Assembly (NCBI GenBank): GCA_051453625.1
Contig: JBOZIK010000001.1
Location: 228,915,843 to 228,979,842, forward strand
Direction of reading: 5' to 3'
Source of the DNA: Welwitschia mirabilis
Taxonomy: Eukaryota > Gnetophyta > Gnetopsida > Welwitschiales
DNA: 64,000 nt
The notes beneath the pieces were generated by a model. It did not search any database. It was not told the DNA's origin and worked only from the letters and a program-made list of their open reading frames with translations. Position 1 is the first letter of the stretch. Every line of letters starts with the position of its first letter. Both the position numbers and the translations under genes were made by a program. Below, in pieces: positions 1-10,079 of the stretch.

Positions 1-489
1 ATGACACTACAACTAGAAAAGTTTTAGCAATCAAACAAAAACACTTTGGTGGGTCAAACAAATGAAAAGCTTATGGAAATCATGTCATAATCACTTTATG
101 CTAACTACAGAAGCTCTGGTCAGTCACAATCAAATCCTCAACCCAACCCAAACATCATCGAGGGTAGGTTATTTTGAGGAGTGGGTTAGAAATCAATGAA
201 CCAACTTGGGAGGCTAAAAATAAGGACACAACCCCTGAAACTTTCTCGGAACCTAATCATCACTCAAATGAGGAAAACAATACCCCATTCCATCACATGA
301 ACCTAAATGAAACCACCATTTTCTAAATGGGTGAAGAGAGATTAAAGTGTAGATGAGGAACTTGAATTAATATTTAAGGAGGCCACCATTCCCATATCAC
401 TAAGGGAGCTTTTGAGTGATAACAAAAAATATGAGAAGCCTTGAAAAGATTTGGTCAATAGAAACAAAAAACGTAAGCCACTTGGAAAA

Positions 490-880
490 GTTTACTTGGT
501 TGATCAAAATTCCTTACAACTGTTCAAGCAAAAGCCTAAATACAAAGAGCCAGGCTTTGAAACCTTCAAGATAGGTTGCAATCAAATGAACAAAGATCTA
601 GTTGTGTAACTTGACAGAGGATTTTATCCCACTGATTTTATAGTGCTTGCAGTATAAAGATCCATTGGTTACCCTCTGATTTTAGGAAGTACTTGGTTGG
701 CTGTGACAAATGCCATAATAAGCACTAGGAGTGGTGTGCTATCTTTACAAATTGGGAGTGATATTAGAGTTTATGAGCAATCCTCAAATAAGGAGGAGGA
801 AGACAAAGGATTAGAGAATGTGGAGTCCCTCAAAAGTTATAGTCAGCAAAACAGAAGAATAAATACTTCTGATTTCTGAA
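490..880 (+). pseudogene. Ty3/gypsy aspartic protease region (decayed)
   Basis: The frame reads FYPTDFIVLAV, a stop, then PLILGSTWLAVTNAIISTRS. This matches the flap/C-terminal part of plant gypsy proteases (usual form PLILGRPFLATANAIID). An acidic linker (EEEDKGLENVESL) follows, as is normal between protease and RT. The catalytic D-[TS]-G motif expected upstream is not recognisable. The longest uninterrupted stretch is about 60 codons (697-879), so no functional product is expected. The relatives cleave the Gag-Pol polyprotein inside the virus-like particle. Confidence 0.75.
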
Positions 881-1670
881 AATGTATCCTCCTTACCATG
901 TTTCTTTCTTGAATTGAAATGTGTTAAGTCTTCCTTGAATTCGTGCAATCTTTGTGAGCTGACTAGGGAACTTCTAAAATCAAGTGAACTAAGCCAGCAA
1001 CTTACTTTAGAAAAAGAATTTCAAATTAGCCATGAAAATGAGAAGTGAAAAGTATTCTCCATAAATAACAGTTTGCTAAGTGACAAGGGTGTGTTAACTA
1101 AGACACCCGAGGCCCTTAATGAGAACAATTATTAATTAACCTTGAAAAGTTATCCAACCAATTGAAATATGTCTAATTGGGTAAAAATGAGAACAAATCA
1201 CTTGTGATTGTCCCCTGCTCCAACATTGTACAACACAAAATCTACCTGGACGGTAATGTGAAAACCGGTAGGTAACCTCAAACAATATTTAACCCCATCT
1301 TAAAACAAGAGTGATAAGAGGAAATAATTAAACTTGTGGATGCAGGAATCATTTATCCCATTGCTAGCTGTGAGTGGGTGACTCCCATCACAGTAGTGCT
1401 CAAGAAGGGGAACAAATGGAGGGTGAACATCTTTTTTCACCATGTGTAGATGAGACTTTCAACAAGATCTACGGAAATACACTCTATTGTTGTTTAAAGG
1501 TTTATAGTAGATATAACCAGATTTATATTTGTCCTAAAGGTCAACTCTTTATGACTTTCACTTCACCCTTTGGGAACTATGCTTTTTGTGAGATGCCATT
1601 TGGGTTGTTTAGTCCACAGGAACCTTTCAACATGCTATGGTGGTTATTTTCATAGATATGCTTGACGATT

Positions 1671-2389
1671 TGTAACACCCCAACTTTAATTACCCTAATT
1701 AACCATAATATTTTTTTTTTTTTATAGTTATTAACTATCATGCACNNNNNNNNNNNNNNNNNNNNNNNNNNNNNNNNNNNNNNNNNNNNNNNNNNNNNNN
1801 NNNNNNNNNNNNNNNNNNNNNNNNNNNNNNNNNNNNNNNNNNNNNNNNNNNNNNNNNNNNNNNNNNNNNNNNNNNNNNNNNNNNNNNNNNNNNNNNNNNN
1901 NNNNNNNNNNNNNNNNNNNNNNNNNNNNNNNNNNNNNNNNNNNNNNNNNNNNNNNNNNNNNNNNNNNNNNNNNNNNNNNNNNNNNNNNNNNNNNNNNNNN
2001 NNNNNNNNNNNNNNNNNNNNNNNNNNNNNNNNNNNNNNNNNNNNNNNNNNNNNNNNNNNNNNNNNNNNNNNNNNNNNNNNNNNNNNNNNNNNNNNNNNNN
2101 NNNNNNNNNNNNNNNNNNNNNNNNNNNNNNNNNNNNNNNNNNNNNNNNNNNNNNNNNNNNNNNNNNNNNNNNNNNNNNNNNNNNNNNNNNNNNNNNNNNN
2201 NNNNNNNNNNNNNNNNNNNNNNNNNNNNNNNNNNNNNNNNNNNNNNNNNNNNNNNNNNNNNNNNNNNNNNNNNNNNNNNNNNNNNNNNNNNNNNNNNNNN
2301 NNNNNNNNNNNNNTTTTCATTAATATCAAAATGTTTTACATAGTTTAGAAACCCTATTAATTAAAGCTTACAAAATGTGGGTTATAACA
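1671..2389. mobile_element. Solo LTR inserted in the RT of the host element, flanked by a 5-bp target duplication
   Basis: The insert begins TGTAACACCCC and ends GGGTTATAACA (TG...CA with imperfect inverted ends). It is bordered on both sides by CGATT (1666-1670 and 2390-2394). Removing the insert plus one CGATT restores continuous RT homology from FIDMLDD into MEVFMNYI. These are the marks of an LTR-retrotransposon integration, and only an LTR-sized piece is present. The middle (1746-2313) is assembly gap, so it could be a full element if the gap size is wrong. The TGTAACACC terminus resembles chromovirus LTRs, but the family is unproven. Confidence 0.8.
1746..2313. other. Assembly gap (568 N)
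   Basis: Run of N inside the solo LTR. Any reading frame drawn through it is meaningless. Confidence 1.
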
Positions 2390-2984
2390 CGATTATATGG
2401 AGTTTTCATGAATTATATTCAGCTTGGGAGTGAATCTTTCTTCAAGATGAAAAAGGGGAGAGTATTAGGTCATATTGACCAAAAAAGGGTATTGGAATGG
2501 AAATAACTGAAGTAAAAATGATTCAAGAGCTTCAACTCTTAACCACTGTTTAACATCTGAGATCTGTGTTAGGACATCTAGGTTTCTATGATACATTTAT
2601 AGAAGGGTGTTACAAAACTTCCAAGCCATTGTATTCATTGCTGGAAAAAGATATCCCCTTTCTATGGCCACTTGAATGCTAAAATGTATTCGAAACCCAA
2701 AAACAAAGAAATCACTTTAGCCCCTATTTTTCAAGGACCTAATTAAGGCTGTGATTTTTAGTTATTGGATATTCAGTAGCTATGCAGTGGGGCAGTTTTA
2801 AGTCAGAAGATAGAGAGGAAACACCGCATCATTTAATATTTCAATAGTATTCTCAACTTTCTTCAATGTAATTGCTGTTGGGCATGCACTCCTCATGCCC
2901 AGCCTGATGAGCAGGTAATTATAAAGGGTTCTAGTTTCCAGCTAAGTCATAGCTCTTAGTGTGATGATAATGGGCCCAACGATT

Positions 2985-3345
2985 ACTCCACAGTTGAATA
3001 GGAAACGTTGACTGTTATGCTCTCTTTAGATAAATGTCATCATTATCTGATTGGTTATCATACTTTTTTATATACAAACCATACAGCTTTAAAATTCCTG
3101 TCTTGTAAATGTGATTTGAATGCCTGTGTTTTTCATTGGATTATTTTGTTAAGGACTTTAATATCACAATTGCAGAAAAAAATTGAAGTGAAAGTTCAGT
3201 TTCAGATCACTTGTCCAGACTTTAATGAATGTTTTGATAATTTTGCTAATGAACAACTTTTTCTAAATGTGCTGAACCGTGATATGCAAGCACAGCTAAT
3301 TATCTGGTATGTCATAAAACCCCCACATTCTAGACACTATTAGAG
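2985..3345 (+). pseudogene. Ty3/gypsy RNase H and connection to integrase (decayed)
   Basis: The sequence STVE..LTVMLSLDKCHHYLIG followed by LYTNHTALKFL matches the plant gypsy RNase H pattern (TTTEKELLAVVFALDKFRSYL ... YTDHAALKYLL, consensus given in pieces). Asp is replaced by Asn in YTNHTA. A one-base frame change then recovers SVSDHLSRL at about 3195-3222, the conserved end of the domain. This shows a frameshift within an otherwise clear homologue. Confidence 0.8.
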
Positions 3346-3379
3346 AGGAGACTCTTTCTCTTTAAAAATGTGTTAGTAA

Positions 3380-4200
3380 CATCATTAGAAAGTGTGGTCC
3401 TGAATGGAAGCAGCTAGCCCTCTCATAGTTGGGTCATTCAGTTCAAGAGGTGGATATTTTGATTGAAAAAAGGCTGCTACTAAGATTCTGCATGCTGGTC
3501 TTTATCGGCCATCGCTTTCTGAGGATTCTAATGAGTAAATTAAAAGGTGTGATAAGTGCCAAAGGGTAGGTAAGATTGGTCATAGGAATAAAATTCCTTT
3601 GTAGCCCATTGTTGAGTGTGAACCCTTTAATTGTTGGAGCTTAACTTTTGTTGGACTGTTAGATCTTCGCTTTTTTCAGAAACGTTTCATCTTTATTGCT
3701 ATCGAGCATGTGACCAATTGGGTCGAAGCAAAGGCTATGCAAAAACCTATGTTGCTAAAACAGGGTGCACTTTTTGAAATCTCGTATTATTAGGAGGCTT
3801 GGATTTCCTCAGGTGCCGATTTTGGATCAAGAACCCATTTCTTGAACAGGTTCATTGAACAGATTCATAATTGTGTCGCCAATGGTTGTCATCCTCAAAC
3901 CAACTGGTTGATTGAAATATCTAATAGGTAGATTAAAAGGATGTTGATGAAAGTAAGATAAATTGAAGTGGGATGAGGTGTTATAGGCCTTTAAAATAGT
4001 CTTTGACGAGGAGCTCATGCCCTTAATAGACAACTTATTCTCAAAAGCCAAACGAAGCCTTGTCATGAGGGGAACCCTGGAAGAAAATCTTTTTTCTGAA
4101 AGGGATCTTGCATTACTGTTTAACTCTAGGATAAGTAGCGTAGATGAAAAGCTAATTTCTAAATGGGTAGGGCCATTCAAAGTCATAAAATAGTACAATA
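3380..4200 (+). pseudogene. Ty3/gypsy integrase (decayed)
   Basis: Readable pieces are HAGLYRPSLSEDSN, KCQRVGKIGHRNKIPL (zinc-binding half), RFIFIAIEHVTNWVEAKAM (catalytic core; the usual VDYVSKWVEA), NGCHPQTNWLIE (usual HPQTNGQAE), and near the C-terminus SKWVGPFKVI (4161-4187). The frame changes several times. The catalytic triad is not intact: the first Asp neighbourhood is altered and the DGG motif is unreadable. The relatives insert cDNA into the genome. This copy cannot make such an enzyme. Confidence 0.8.
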
Positions 4201-4589
4201 ATGGATGAGTGTTAATTTCAAAGTTATTCTTTGCACTATTGGGTTTTCAAGTTGTATTATAATAAGTGGGTTTTGGAGATGTATTGTTAATCTAAGAAGG
4301 GTGTTTGGAGAAAATGGGGTTGTTCCATTGTGTGGATCGTGTCAAACAATGTGTTCTTATAACTTGTTCATGTGCTAAGATTCTGCGCCTATTTTACTTC
4401 ACGTGGTTTCAGCTTTTGGGAATCTGGAATTTTATCATTATTCTACGAAGTCTTTATGTAAAAGTTTGTACCTCTACAGTGAATCACTGCATGTTGCAGT
4501 TAACATAACAAAGAGGTATAAGACAATAGCTTTTTTTGATTCGAAAATTCCCTGATTAGTGGATCGCTCTGAATCGTTTTACGGATTGC

Positions 4590-4705
4590 CTTAAACAACT
4601 TATAAAACAACTTCTGAAACATTAAATAACTTATGAAATAGATTGCATAAATTAAATGACTTATAAACAACTTCTGAAACATTAAACAACTTATGAAATA
4701 ACTCC
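4590..4705. repeat. 60-bp tandem repeat, about two copies
   Basis: ACTTCTGAAACATTAAA occurs at about 4610 and again 60 bases later, embedded in similar flanks (AACTTATGAAATA after both). The copies differ by a few substitutions and one indel. No coding or known element association is seen. Confidence 0.75.
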
Positions 4706-4871
4706 TGTTAAAAAACTAGAAAGCTGAATTGAAGGGTGAGTTTTAGTAAAATCGCAGGTTGAAAAGACCGGTTTCTATAACTATGCCGCTTGTTTTTTAG
4801 ATTAGAACGTTGTTTTGAAAAAAATCACGGGTTAATTTAAATAAAAGCTGGATTTATAAATAAAGGTTTAT

Positions 4872-5393
4872 TTAAAAAACGGTTTTCTACACTGGGGGGT
4901 CCCTTTTTTGCCTGGACCGCGCTTCGGTTCCGATTTGGAGCGCTTTGTCCTGGAACGCAATCCGCGCCATCTAACTGCCAGAAATATGCTTCTGATCAAA
5001 TGTTGGCTGTCAAAGAAAGTTAGACAAATGAACCTAAAAGAACCAGCTGTGCAGGTAATTGCAGTGGAGAAATTCGCCCAGCCTTTCCGAGAAGTTACCA
5101 CTGCAGAAGGGTTAACAGGTAAATTCAAGAAGGCCACGGTTCTAAAGAAAACACTGGTCGAGAACAGAACTAAATCTTCTCCTAAGAAAAATTCTGCTGG
5201 AATTAATCAAGGAATAAAAGCTGAAAACACTAGAGAGGTGACTGCATCGAAGAATGACCCTGTGATCATAGCGAATCCTTCATTTCTCAAGTCTGCTACT
5301 AAATTTGTTTAACCTAAGCCCGAGTCTTAACAAAAAGCGAGCCATCCATCTGCTGAATAAAAAAAGGAAAGGAATCAAATCCTTTCAAAAAGG
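4872..5393 (+). pseudogene. Unidentified coding fragment with retained CpGs
   Basis: The frame is open from about 4872 to a TAA at 5310. Beyond it the same frame continues as PKPES-stop-QKASHPSAE-stop-KKER, where the three stops (5310, 5328, 5358) are each one C-to-T change from CAA. The product would be basic and low in hydrophobics (LERNPRHLTARNM, LSKKVRQMNLKEP, then a Lys/Ser-rich tail RTKSSPKKNSAG), suggesting a disordered nuclear-type region. I do not recognise the protein. There is no ATG upstream; the frame can only be opened at a non-ATG codon, so this is an internal or exonic piece. Composition differs from the neighbours: many CG dinucleotides between 4911 and 4975. Confidence 0.5.
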
Positions 5394-5429
5394 ACAAAAG
5401 CGTAGGAAAGGAAAGGAATCAAATCCTTT
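5368..5429. repeat. Duplicated 18-bp palindromic hairpin
   Basis: AAAGGAATCAAATCCTTT occurs at 5368-5385 and 5412-5429. Each copy is a perfect inverted repeat of 6-base arms (AAAGGA/TCCTTT) around ATCAAA. The two copies are 44 bases apart and identical. Function unknown. Confidence 0.7.
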
Positions 5430-6936
5430 TTTTCCCTTGAAATAATTGGTTGTGGGCCGGGGGCCTAGTGGGGATTTTGGAACTTAGAAAACTTTAATCC
5501 TTACTATGTTTTGAAATGGCAATTTGGCTGGATGATTTAAAAATATTTTTATTTTTTTCCTGCAACATTATGTTATGCTTTTTCTGGTATTTCCCCGTTG
5601 CAAGGACTTCCTCTAGAACCATTGGTTTGAGAAAAACCACCAAGGTATAAGAAGGGCATAATGTTAGCACTTGAGATGTTTTTAATAATTTGACATGTTA
5701 GGTATAGTTTAAGTTAGCGTGATTTCTTATTTAACATGGAAGAATTCATCCAAAAGGCTAATATATTGAGTACGATACATCTTTGTACCAAAACTATTTA
5801 CGAATGCAGGTCTTTGGATGCAATATGATTTCACACGACTCAAGGATCCATGATGATGGGAGAGGAAAATAAAGAGACATGAAGCTTCTTGGTTGATATT
5901 TTCTATAATTCTTAATTATAATTCTATAATATATACTATTACCCTCAACTTTACAACTTCTCAGGGCATTATATATACAACTGCATCTAAATCTGTAAGT
6001 ACGAAAATGAATGGAGGTTTGCCATTCCTTTGACCCACCTGGAACTTGTTCACTTCTAATTGTCTAAGAACTCATTCATTTTTCTTAGCTCTTTTATAAC
6101 CATTTCTTGTCTCTATACAAGCCTTTCTAAATGCTTGTGAAGGATATGTTGCAGTCTTTATATCTATGATAGGGAAATAAAGATCAAAGTTCCATTAGAA
6201 TGTTGTGTCTTCTTTGATTTCTGTCCTGCTGTCTTTTGCTTGTTAGGAAATATAGGAAGAAAGGTTCTTAATGTTGTCTGCTAAACCTTGTAAGGCCTGT
6301 AAGTGCAAGTATAGGTAAAAATATTTGAAACTAGTTTTTGCAGCTTCACTGATCAACTCTCTCTCCTTGTCACTTGTCTTATGGCTTTTGATTGTTAAAT
6401 CTAGACAGAGGCTTCTTGATTTATTACTATAGGACTGCATACATAATAGCTTTAATTGCATACTAACAATTTAGAGGTGTCTTAGGTTATAATTTCTAAT
6501 CCTTCTTCAAAGTTATTCTTTGTAAAATTTTAGTTTTTTAAGGTTTGTGGATTTAGTTTAAATCTTTCAGTAGCTATCTTTAATCTTTTCTTCTTTTTTT
6601 AAATTTCATTATAAAAATTAATAATCTTAGTTCACTAAAAAGGGGGTTGAGCTCTAATATCTAAAATATCAGAATGCTTGTTGGATGAACATTTACTCCC
6701 TAGCAGAATTTCAAGGTACCCCTTTCTAGATTATCTACTTTCATATTCTTTTTTTCATCTTTTTCACCTAAACTTTCTTCGATTTTAATTAAACGCATCT
6801 TTACTTTCTAACTTTTTTATAAACTTGTTAAAGAAATTAAACTCTTTGTATTAGAGCCATTTTTGTAAAACGGTTTTGCTTTCATAGTCCCCTCTTGGTT
6901 TATTTATGCACCTCACTAACTTAGGCCTCTGAGAAA
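5430..6936. other. AT-rich stretch, nothing recognised
   Basis: No transposon protein, RNA gene or long frame is recognised. A minus-strand frame at 6243-6461 is only 72 codons and has no recognisable motif. The stretch could be intronic or intergenic. Confidence 0.5.
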
Positions 6937-7058
6937 ATGACAATGGTTAAATTAGAAAACCCCCACACTTACCAAGTTCCAAACATATTTGTGATTGATC
7001 CCAAAAATAAAAATGAAAAAAGTATTATTTTTCTAATTGTTAACATTAACAATGAAAC

Positions 7059-7060
<2 letters not shown>

Positions 7061-7124
<64 letters not shown>

Positions 7125-8121
7125 TGTGTGTGTGTGNNNNNNNNNNNNNNNNNNNNNNNNNNNNNNNNNNNNNNNNNNNNNNNNNNNNNNNNNNNNNNNN
7201 NNNNNNNNNNNNNNNNNNNNNNNNNNNNNNNNNNNNNNNNNNNNNNNNNNNNNNNNNNNNNNNNNNNNNNNNNNNNNNNNNNNNNNNNNNNNNNNNNNNN
7301 NNNNNNNNNNNNNNNNNNNNNNNNNNNNNNNNNNNNNNNNNNNNNNNNNNNNNNNNNNNNNNNNNNNNNNNNNNNNNNNNNNNNNNNNNNNNNNNNNNNN
7401 NNNNNNNNNNNNNNNNNNNNNNNNNNNNNNNNNNNNNNNNNNNNNNNNNNNNNNNNNNNNNNNNNNNNNNNNNNNNNNNNNNNNNNNNNNNNNNNNNNNN
7501 NNNNNNNNNNNNNNNNNNNNNNNNNNNNNNNNNNNNNNNNNNNNNNNNNNNNNNNNNNNNNNNNNNNNNNNNNNNNNNNNNNNNNNNNNNNNNNNNNNNN
7601 NNNNNNNNNNNNNNNNNNNNNNNNNNNNNNNNNNNNNNNNNNNNNNNNNNNNNNNNNNNNNNNNNNNNNNNNNNNNNNNNNNNNNNNNNNNNNNNNNNNN
7701 NNNNNNNNNNNNNNNNNNNNNNNNNNNNNNNNNNNNNNNNNNNNNNNNNNNNNNNNNNNNNNNNNNNNNNNNNNNNNNNNNNNNNNNNNNNNNNNNNNNN
7801 NNNNNNNNNNNNNNNNNNNNNNNNNNNNNNNNNNNNNNNNNNNNNNNNNNNNNNNNNNNNNNNNNNNNNNNNNNNNNNNNNNNNNNNNNNNNNNNNNNNN
7901 NNNNNNNNNNNNNNNNNNNNNNNNNNNNNNNNNNNNNNNNNNNNNNNNNNNNNNNNNNNNNNNNNNNNNNNNNNNNNNNNNNNNNNNNNNNNNNNNNNNN
8001 NNNNNNNNNNNNNNNNNNNNNNNNNNNNNNNNNNNNNNNNNNNNNNNNNNNNNNNNNNNNNNNNNNNNNNNNNNNNNNNNNNNNNNNNNNNNNNNNNNNN
8101 NNTGTGTGTGTGTGTGTGTGT
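7061..8121. repeat. Compound (GA)n-(GT)n microsatellite spanning a gap
   Basis: (AG)31 at 7061-7122 runs into (TG)n at 7123-7136. Then comes a 966-N gap (7137-8102), with (TG)9 on the far side (8103-8120). The gap is probably unresolved repeat plus sequence of estimated length. Frames of RE, CV or HT dipeptides here are translation artefacts. Confidence 0.95.
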
Positions 8122-8136
8122 CACATTTTATTGCAG

Positions 8137-8386
8137 TGTACATCCAATAAGGATATTGTGAAAGATGTTTCATCCTTAAAAGAGCAATGCAAATGAATCA
8201 ATACAAAAAACCAATGATTAGATACATAGTTTTAAAGAACAAATAGAAAGATTGAATATAAGTATAAAAGAACTTAAACTACAAATGTTTGAGTACAATG
8301 ATCTAAGTGAACAGCAAAAGAATGTAAATGAGCTTATTAGTGAACCAAGAGTAAATGGGGACCTAATTAAACTCATTAAGACTTGA
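8137..8386 (+). pseudogene. Exon-like coiled-coil fragment of an unknown gene
   Basis: TTTTATTGCAG (8126-8136) is a good 3' splice-site sequence. After it the frame reads CTSNKDIVKDVSSLKEQCK. One frame change then gives NESIQKTND-stop-IHSF, and next KEQIERLNISIKELKLQ...DLSEQQKNVNELISEPRVN, ending in a TGA at 8384-8386. Leu/Ile spacing in ERLNISIKELKLQM fits a coiled coil. The 50-odd codons from 8231 are free of stops in very AT-rich DNA. No family is recognised. The internal TAG and the frame change mean it is either a pseudogene or two exons. It is not transposon protein that I know. Confidence 0.4.
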
Positions 8387-8454
8387 ACCACTTAGGTTGT
8401 TTTTATGTATTACTTGATTTTTGTTTTACGATGGTGTTATGCTCACACTTTCAG

Positions 8455-8505
8455 ATTTGTCCTAACTCTCGATGAAGTTAAATTCATGAACAAGTTTCTA
8501 GCAAG
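8455..8505 (+). other. Possible 51-bp mini-exon next to an LTR insertion
   Basis: CTCACACTTTCAG precedes and GTAGT follows a 51-base segment reading VLTLDEVKFMNKFLA in one frame. A splice acceptor and donor thus bracket a multiple of three. The LTR of the next element starts at 8511, five bases after the donor begins. If joined to the preceding exon-like piece, the intron would be only about 59 bases, shorter than most plant introns, so the pairing is doubtful. Confidence 0.3.
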
Positions 8506-8869
8506 GTAGTTGTTAACATGTAAGAATTGAAGTTTATATCAAGTGTTTTAGGACGGTTTATTGTATGAAAAAACATTAATTTAATTGTTTTAATTTTAAA
8601 ATATGTCTTTTATTATTTTTAAAATAAAATTTAATATTATACTTTTCTCCATAATAATTGTAGATCTTTAGAAACACTTTGGAACAAATGGCAGAAGATG
8701 GACATAATTCCACATAAAACAATAGTTGTAATGAAGACATTAGGTGATGACACATAGCAGAAGCATGTGGAGGTGGCACTAGAGACATGTGGTGATAGCA
8801 TCAGTTGGTAGAGGAATTCAGCTTCAAAAGCCATATGTTGGACTCATCATGATAAAGATTTCACCTAAT

Positions 8870-9060
8870 ACTACATAAAGATCTACACTAATTGCTATAA
8901 GGTAACCTCGACCAAATGCTAAATGATGAAGATTCTAGCTAATGCTAGAGGACAAAATGTTATCTACATAACACTATAAGACAATCTTCACCAAATGCTA
9001 TAGGATAGAATCTTATCTACCAAAGGCTAAAAGATGAAGATTTTACCTAATGTTATAAGC
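8870..9060 (+). repeat. Degenerate tandem modules in U3 of the LTR
   Basis: Words of the type CAAATGCTATAAGACAA, AAGATTCTAGC and ACAAAATGTTATCTACC recur about every 25-35 bases. They also recur at the matching place in the 3' LTR (15160-15370). The position just upstream of the TATA box fits repeated transcription-factor sites, but that role is inference. Confidence 0.6.
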
Positions 9061-9086
9061 CAAATGCTCTTAACCCTACCATCACC

Positions 9087-9095
9087 TATAAAAGG
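9087..9095 (+). promoter_or_regulatory. TATA box of the 5' LTR promoter
   Basis: TATAAAAGG, with the equivalent TATAAAAAG at 15394-15402 in the other LTR. It lies roughly 700 bases before the LTR end. Confidence 0.6.
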
Positions 9096-9802
9096 GTCTT
9101 GATTCCTCATTTGTAATCATCCTTCATTTAGGTAAAGCATAGAGTCTTTGAAGCGTCAGTCATGATGACCTTCGGAGCACCTCTTTAGGAAGTGAGCATG
9201 CTTTCGAGGATAGCTTGAGGAGTCATTTCAACTTCCTTCATATTTGATGTAACGTGTCTATTTTTGATTTAATACTATAGAGTTACTTTCTTTTGATTAT
9301 TAGTTTCAATTTATTTTGTACTAGGAATAAGTATGTAACAACATACTATCAACTTTTATTTGGTCAATCAAGTAAATTTGAATAGTTAATTGGTCCACCT
9401 CTTAGGAACTTTATGATCTAAGTTGTAAAGGATTAGTGACTTTTGAATTCATCAATACTCAAATGGTAAATGAGATTATATCACTCTAATCGGAGCCATC
9501 ATACTTGATAGTCTGAAGTTTGTTTCAAAATAGTGTAGCACATGGTCGAGTAAGGAATTGTAGAAGGACGAATTAGGCAAACACTTAGAGCTTATTTGCT
9601 TCTCGCTATTTTAAATAGAATTTCAACTTAATTTTCATATTTTTATTTCATTTTTGTTTTTCTTTGTTTTTTTTATAACTTGCAATTAAGTAAGAGTTTG
9701 TGTAAATTCTATTTAACTAGCCCCAATTATCCCTACAGAAGAATGATACTAGATTCTTCTCTAGTTTTAAATCCAATTTAGGTACCAAAACGAACAAGAT
9801 TT

Positions 9803-9820
9803 TGGCATTGTTGCCGGGGA
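9803..9820 (+). other. Primer-binding site for tRNA-Asp
   Basis: TGGCATTGTTGCCGGGGA matches the known gypsy/Athila-Tat PBS TGGCGCCGTTGCCGGGGA at 15 of 18 positions. The three differences are all C-to-T or G-to-A. It sits six bases after the LTR end, as expected for minus-strand priming. Confidence 0.85.
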
Positions 9821-10079
9821 TAATAGCATAGTGGCTATGTAGAAAGAGCATAAAACTTTTGTTCTTGTAAGTGTTTAGTTAGATTTTGTTTTTCTAGTGG
9901 TGAGTACTAGTTATTTCTAATTAAACCCAAACTAGTTCATTTTTCCTTTCCTTTGTGTGTTTGATTTTCTTTCTTTCTAGTGGTTGGTATTGATCATTTT
10001 TATTAATACTCAAACTAGTCCTATTTTTATTTTTTTTTTAGTTTTTTTGGTTCTAATTCAATTTGGTTATATGTCTAAT

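Larger units (their letters stand above)
1200..2690 (+). pseudogene. Ty3/gypsy reverse transcriptase, split by a solo LTR
   Basis: Upstream fingers motifs are readable: VQHKIYLDGNVK (usual form MHRIHLEEDAK), LVDAGIIYPI and WVTPITVVLKKGNKWRV. The palm follows: YNQIYICPKGQLFMTFTSPF, then CEMPFGLFSPQEPFN. The frame is interrupted at 1671 by the inserted LTR and resumes at 2390 with EVFMNYIQLGS. There the catalytic [YF]-M-D-D box appears as FMNY, so at least one essential aspartate is lost. GHIDQKRVLEW and a decayed thumb/connection (KISPFYGHLN) end the domain. Many stops are single C-to-T changes. Confidence 0.85.
1..4260 (+). mobile_element. Degenerate Athila-like Ty3/gypsy retrotransposon, truncated by the window start
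   Basis: In order on the plus strand I can read the tail of gag, aspartic protease, reverse transcriptase, RNase H and integrase, all broken by stops and frameshifts. The domain order pro-RT-RH-IN is diagnostic of Ty3/gypsy. The protease/RT spacer and the integrase wording resemble the plant Athila group. No LTR of this element is visible: the 5' end lies outside the window, and the 3' end past about 4260 fades into unrecognised sequence. A solo LTR of another family splits the RT at 1671-2389. Family assignment rests on motif recall, not on a search. Confidence 0.85.
8511..9796 (+). repeat. 5' LTR of element A
   Basis: Starts TGTTAACATG and ends CGAACA just before the primer-binding site. 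It aligns along its length with 14794-16141. U3 holds degenerate tandem modules (AAATGCTATAAG / GAAGATTCTACC) at 8870-9060, and a TATA box TATAAAAGG lies at 9087-9095. The downstream R/U5 contains TTCATTTAGGTAAAGCATAG. Confidence 0.88.

Noticed and set aside
1577-2348. Long frames on both strands through the first N run
   Set aside because: They consist almost wholly of unknown residues; the flanks belong to an RT remnant and a solo LTR.
6243-6461. Minus-strand 72-codon frame (KTSDKERELISEAAKTSF)
   Set aside because: Looks protein-like locally, but has no recognisable family, no splice context and no neighbouring exon on that strand.
6937-8196. Frames of 340-419 codons around the GA/GT repeat
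   Set aside because: Dipeptide runs (RE, CV, HT) plus N; no protein evidence.
8576-8834. Minus-strand frames in the LTR of element A, also 14879-15139
   Set aside because: They are antisense to LTR sequence and recur only because the LTR is present twice.
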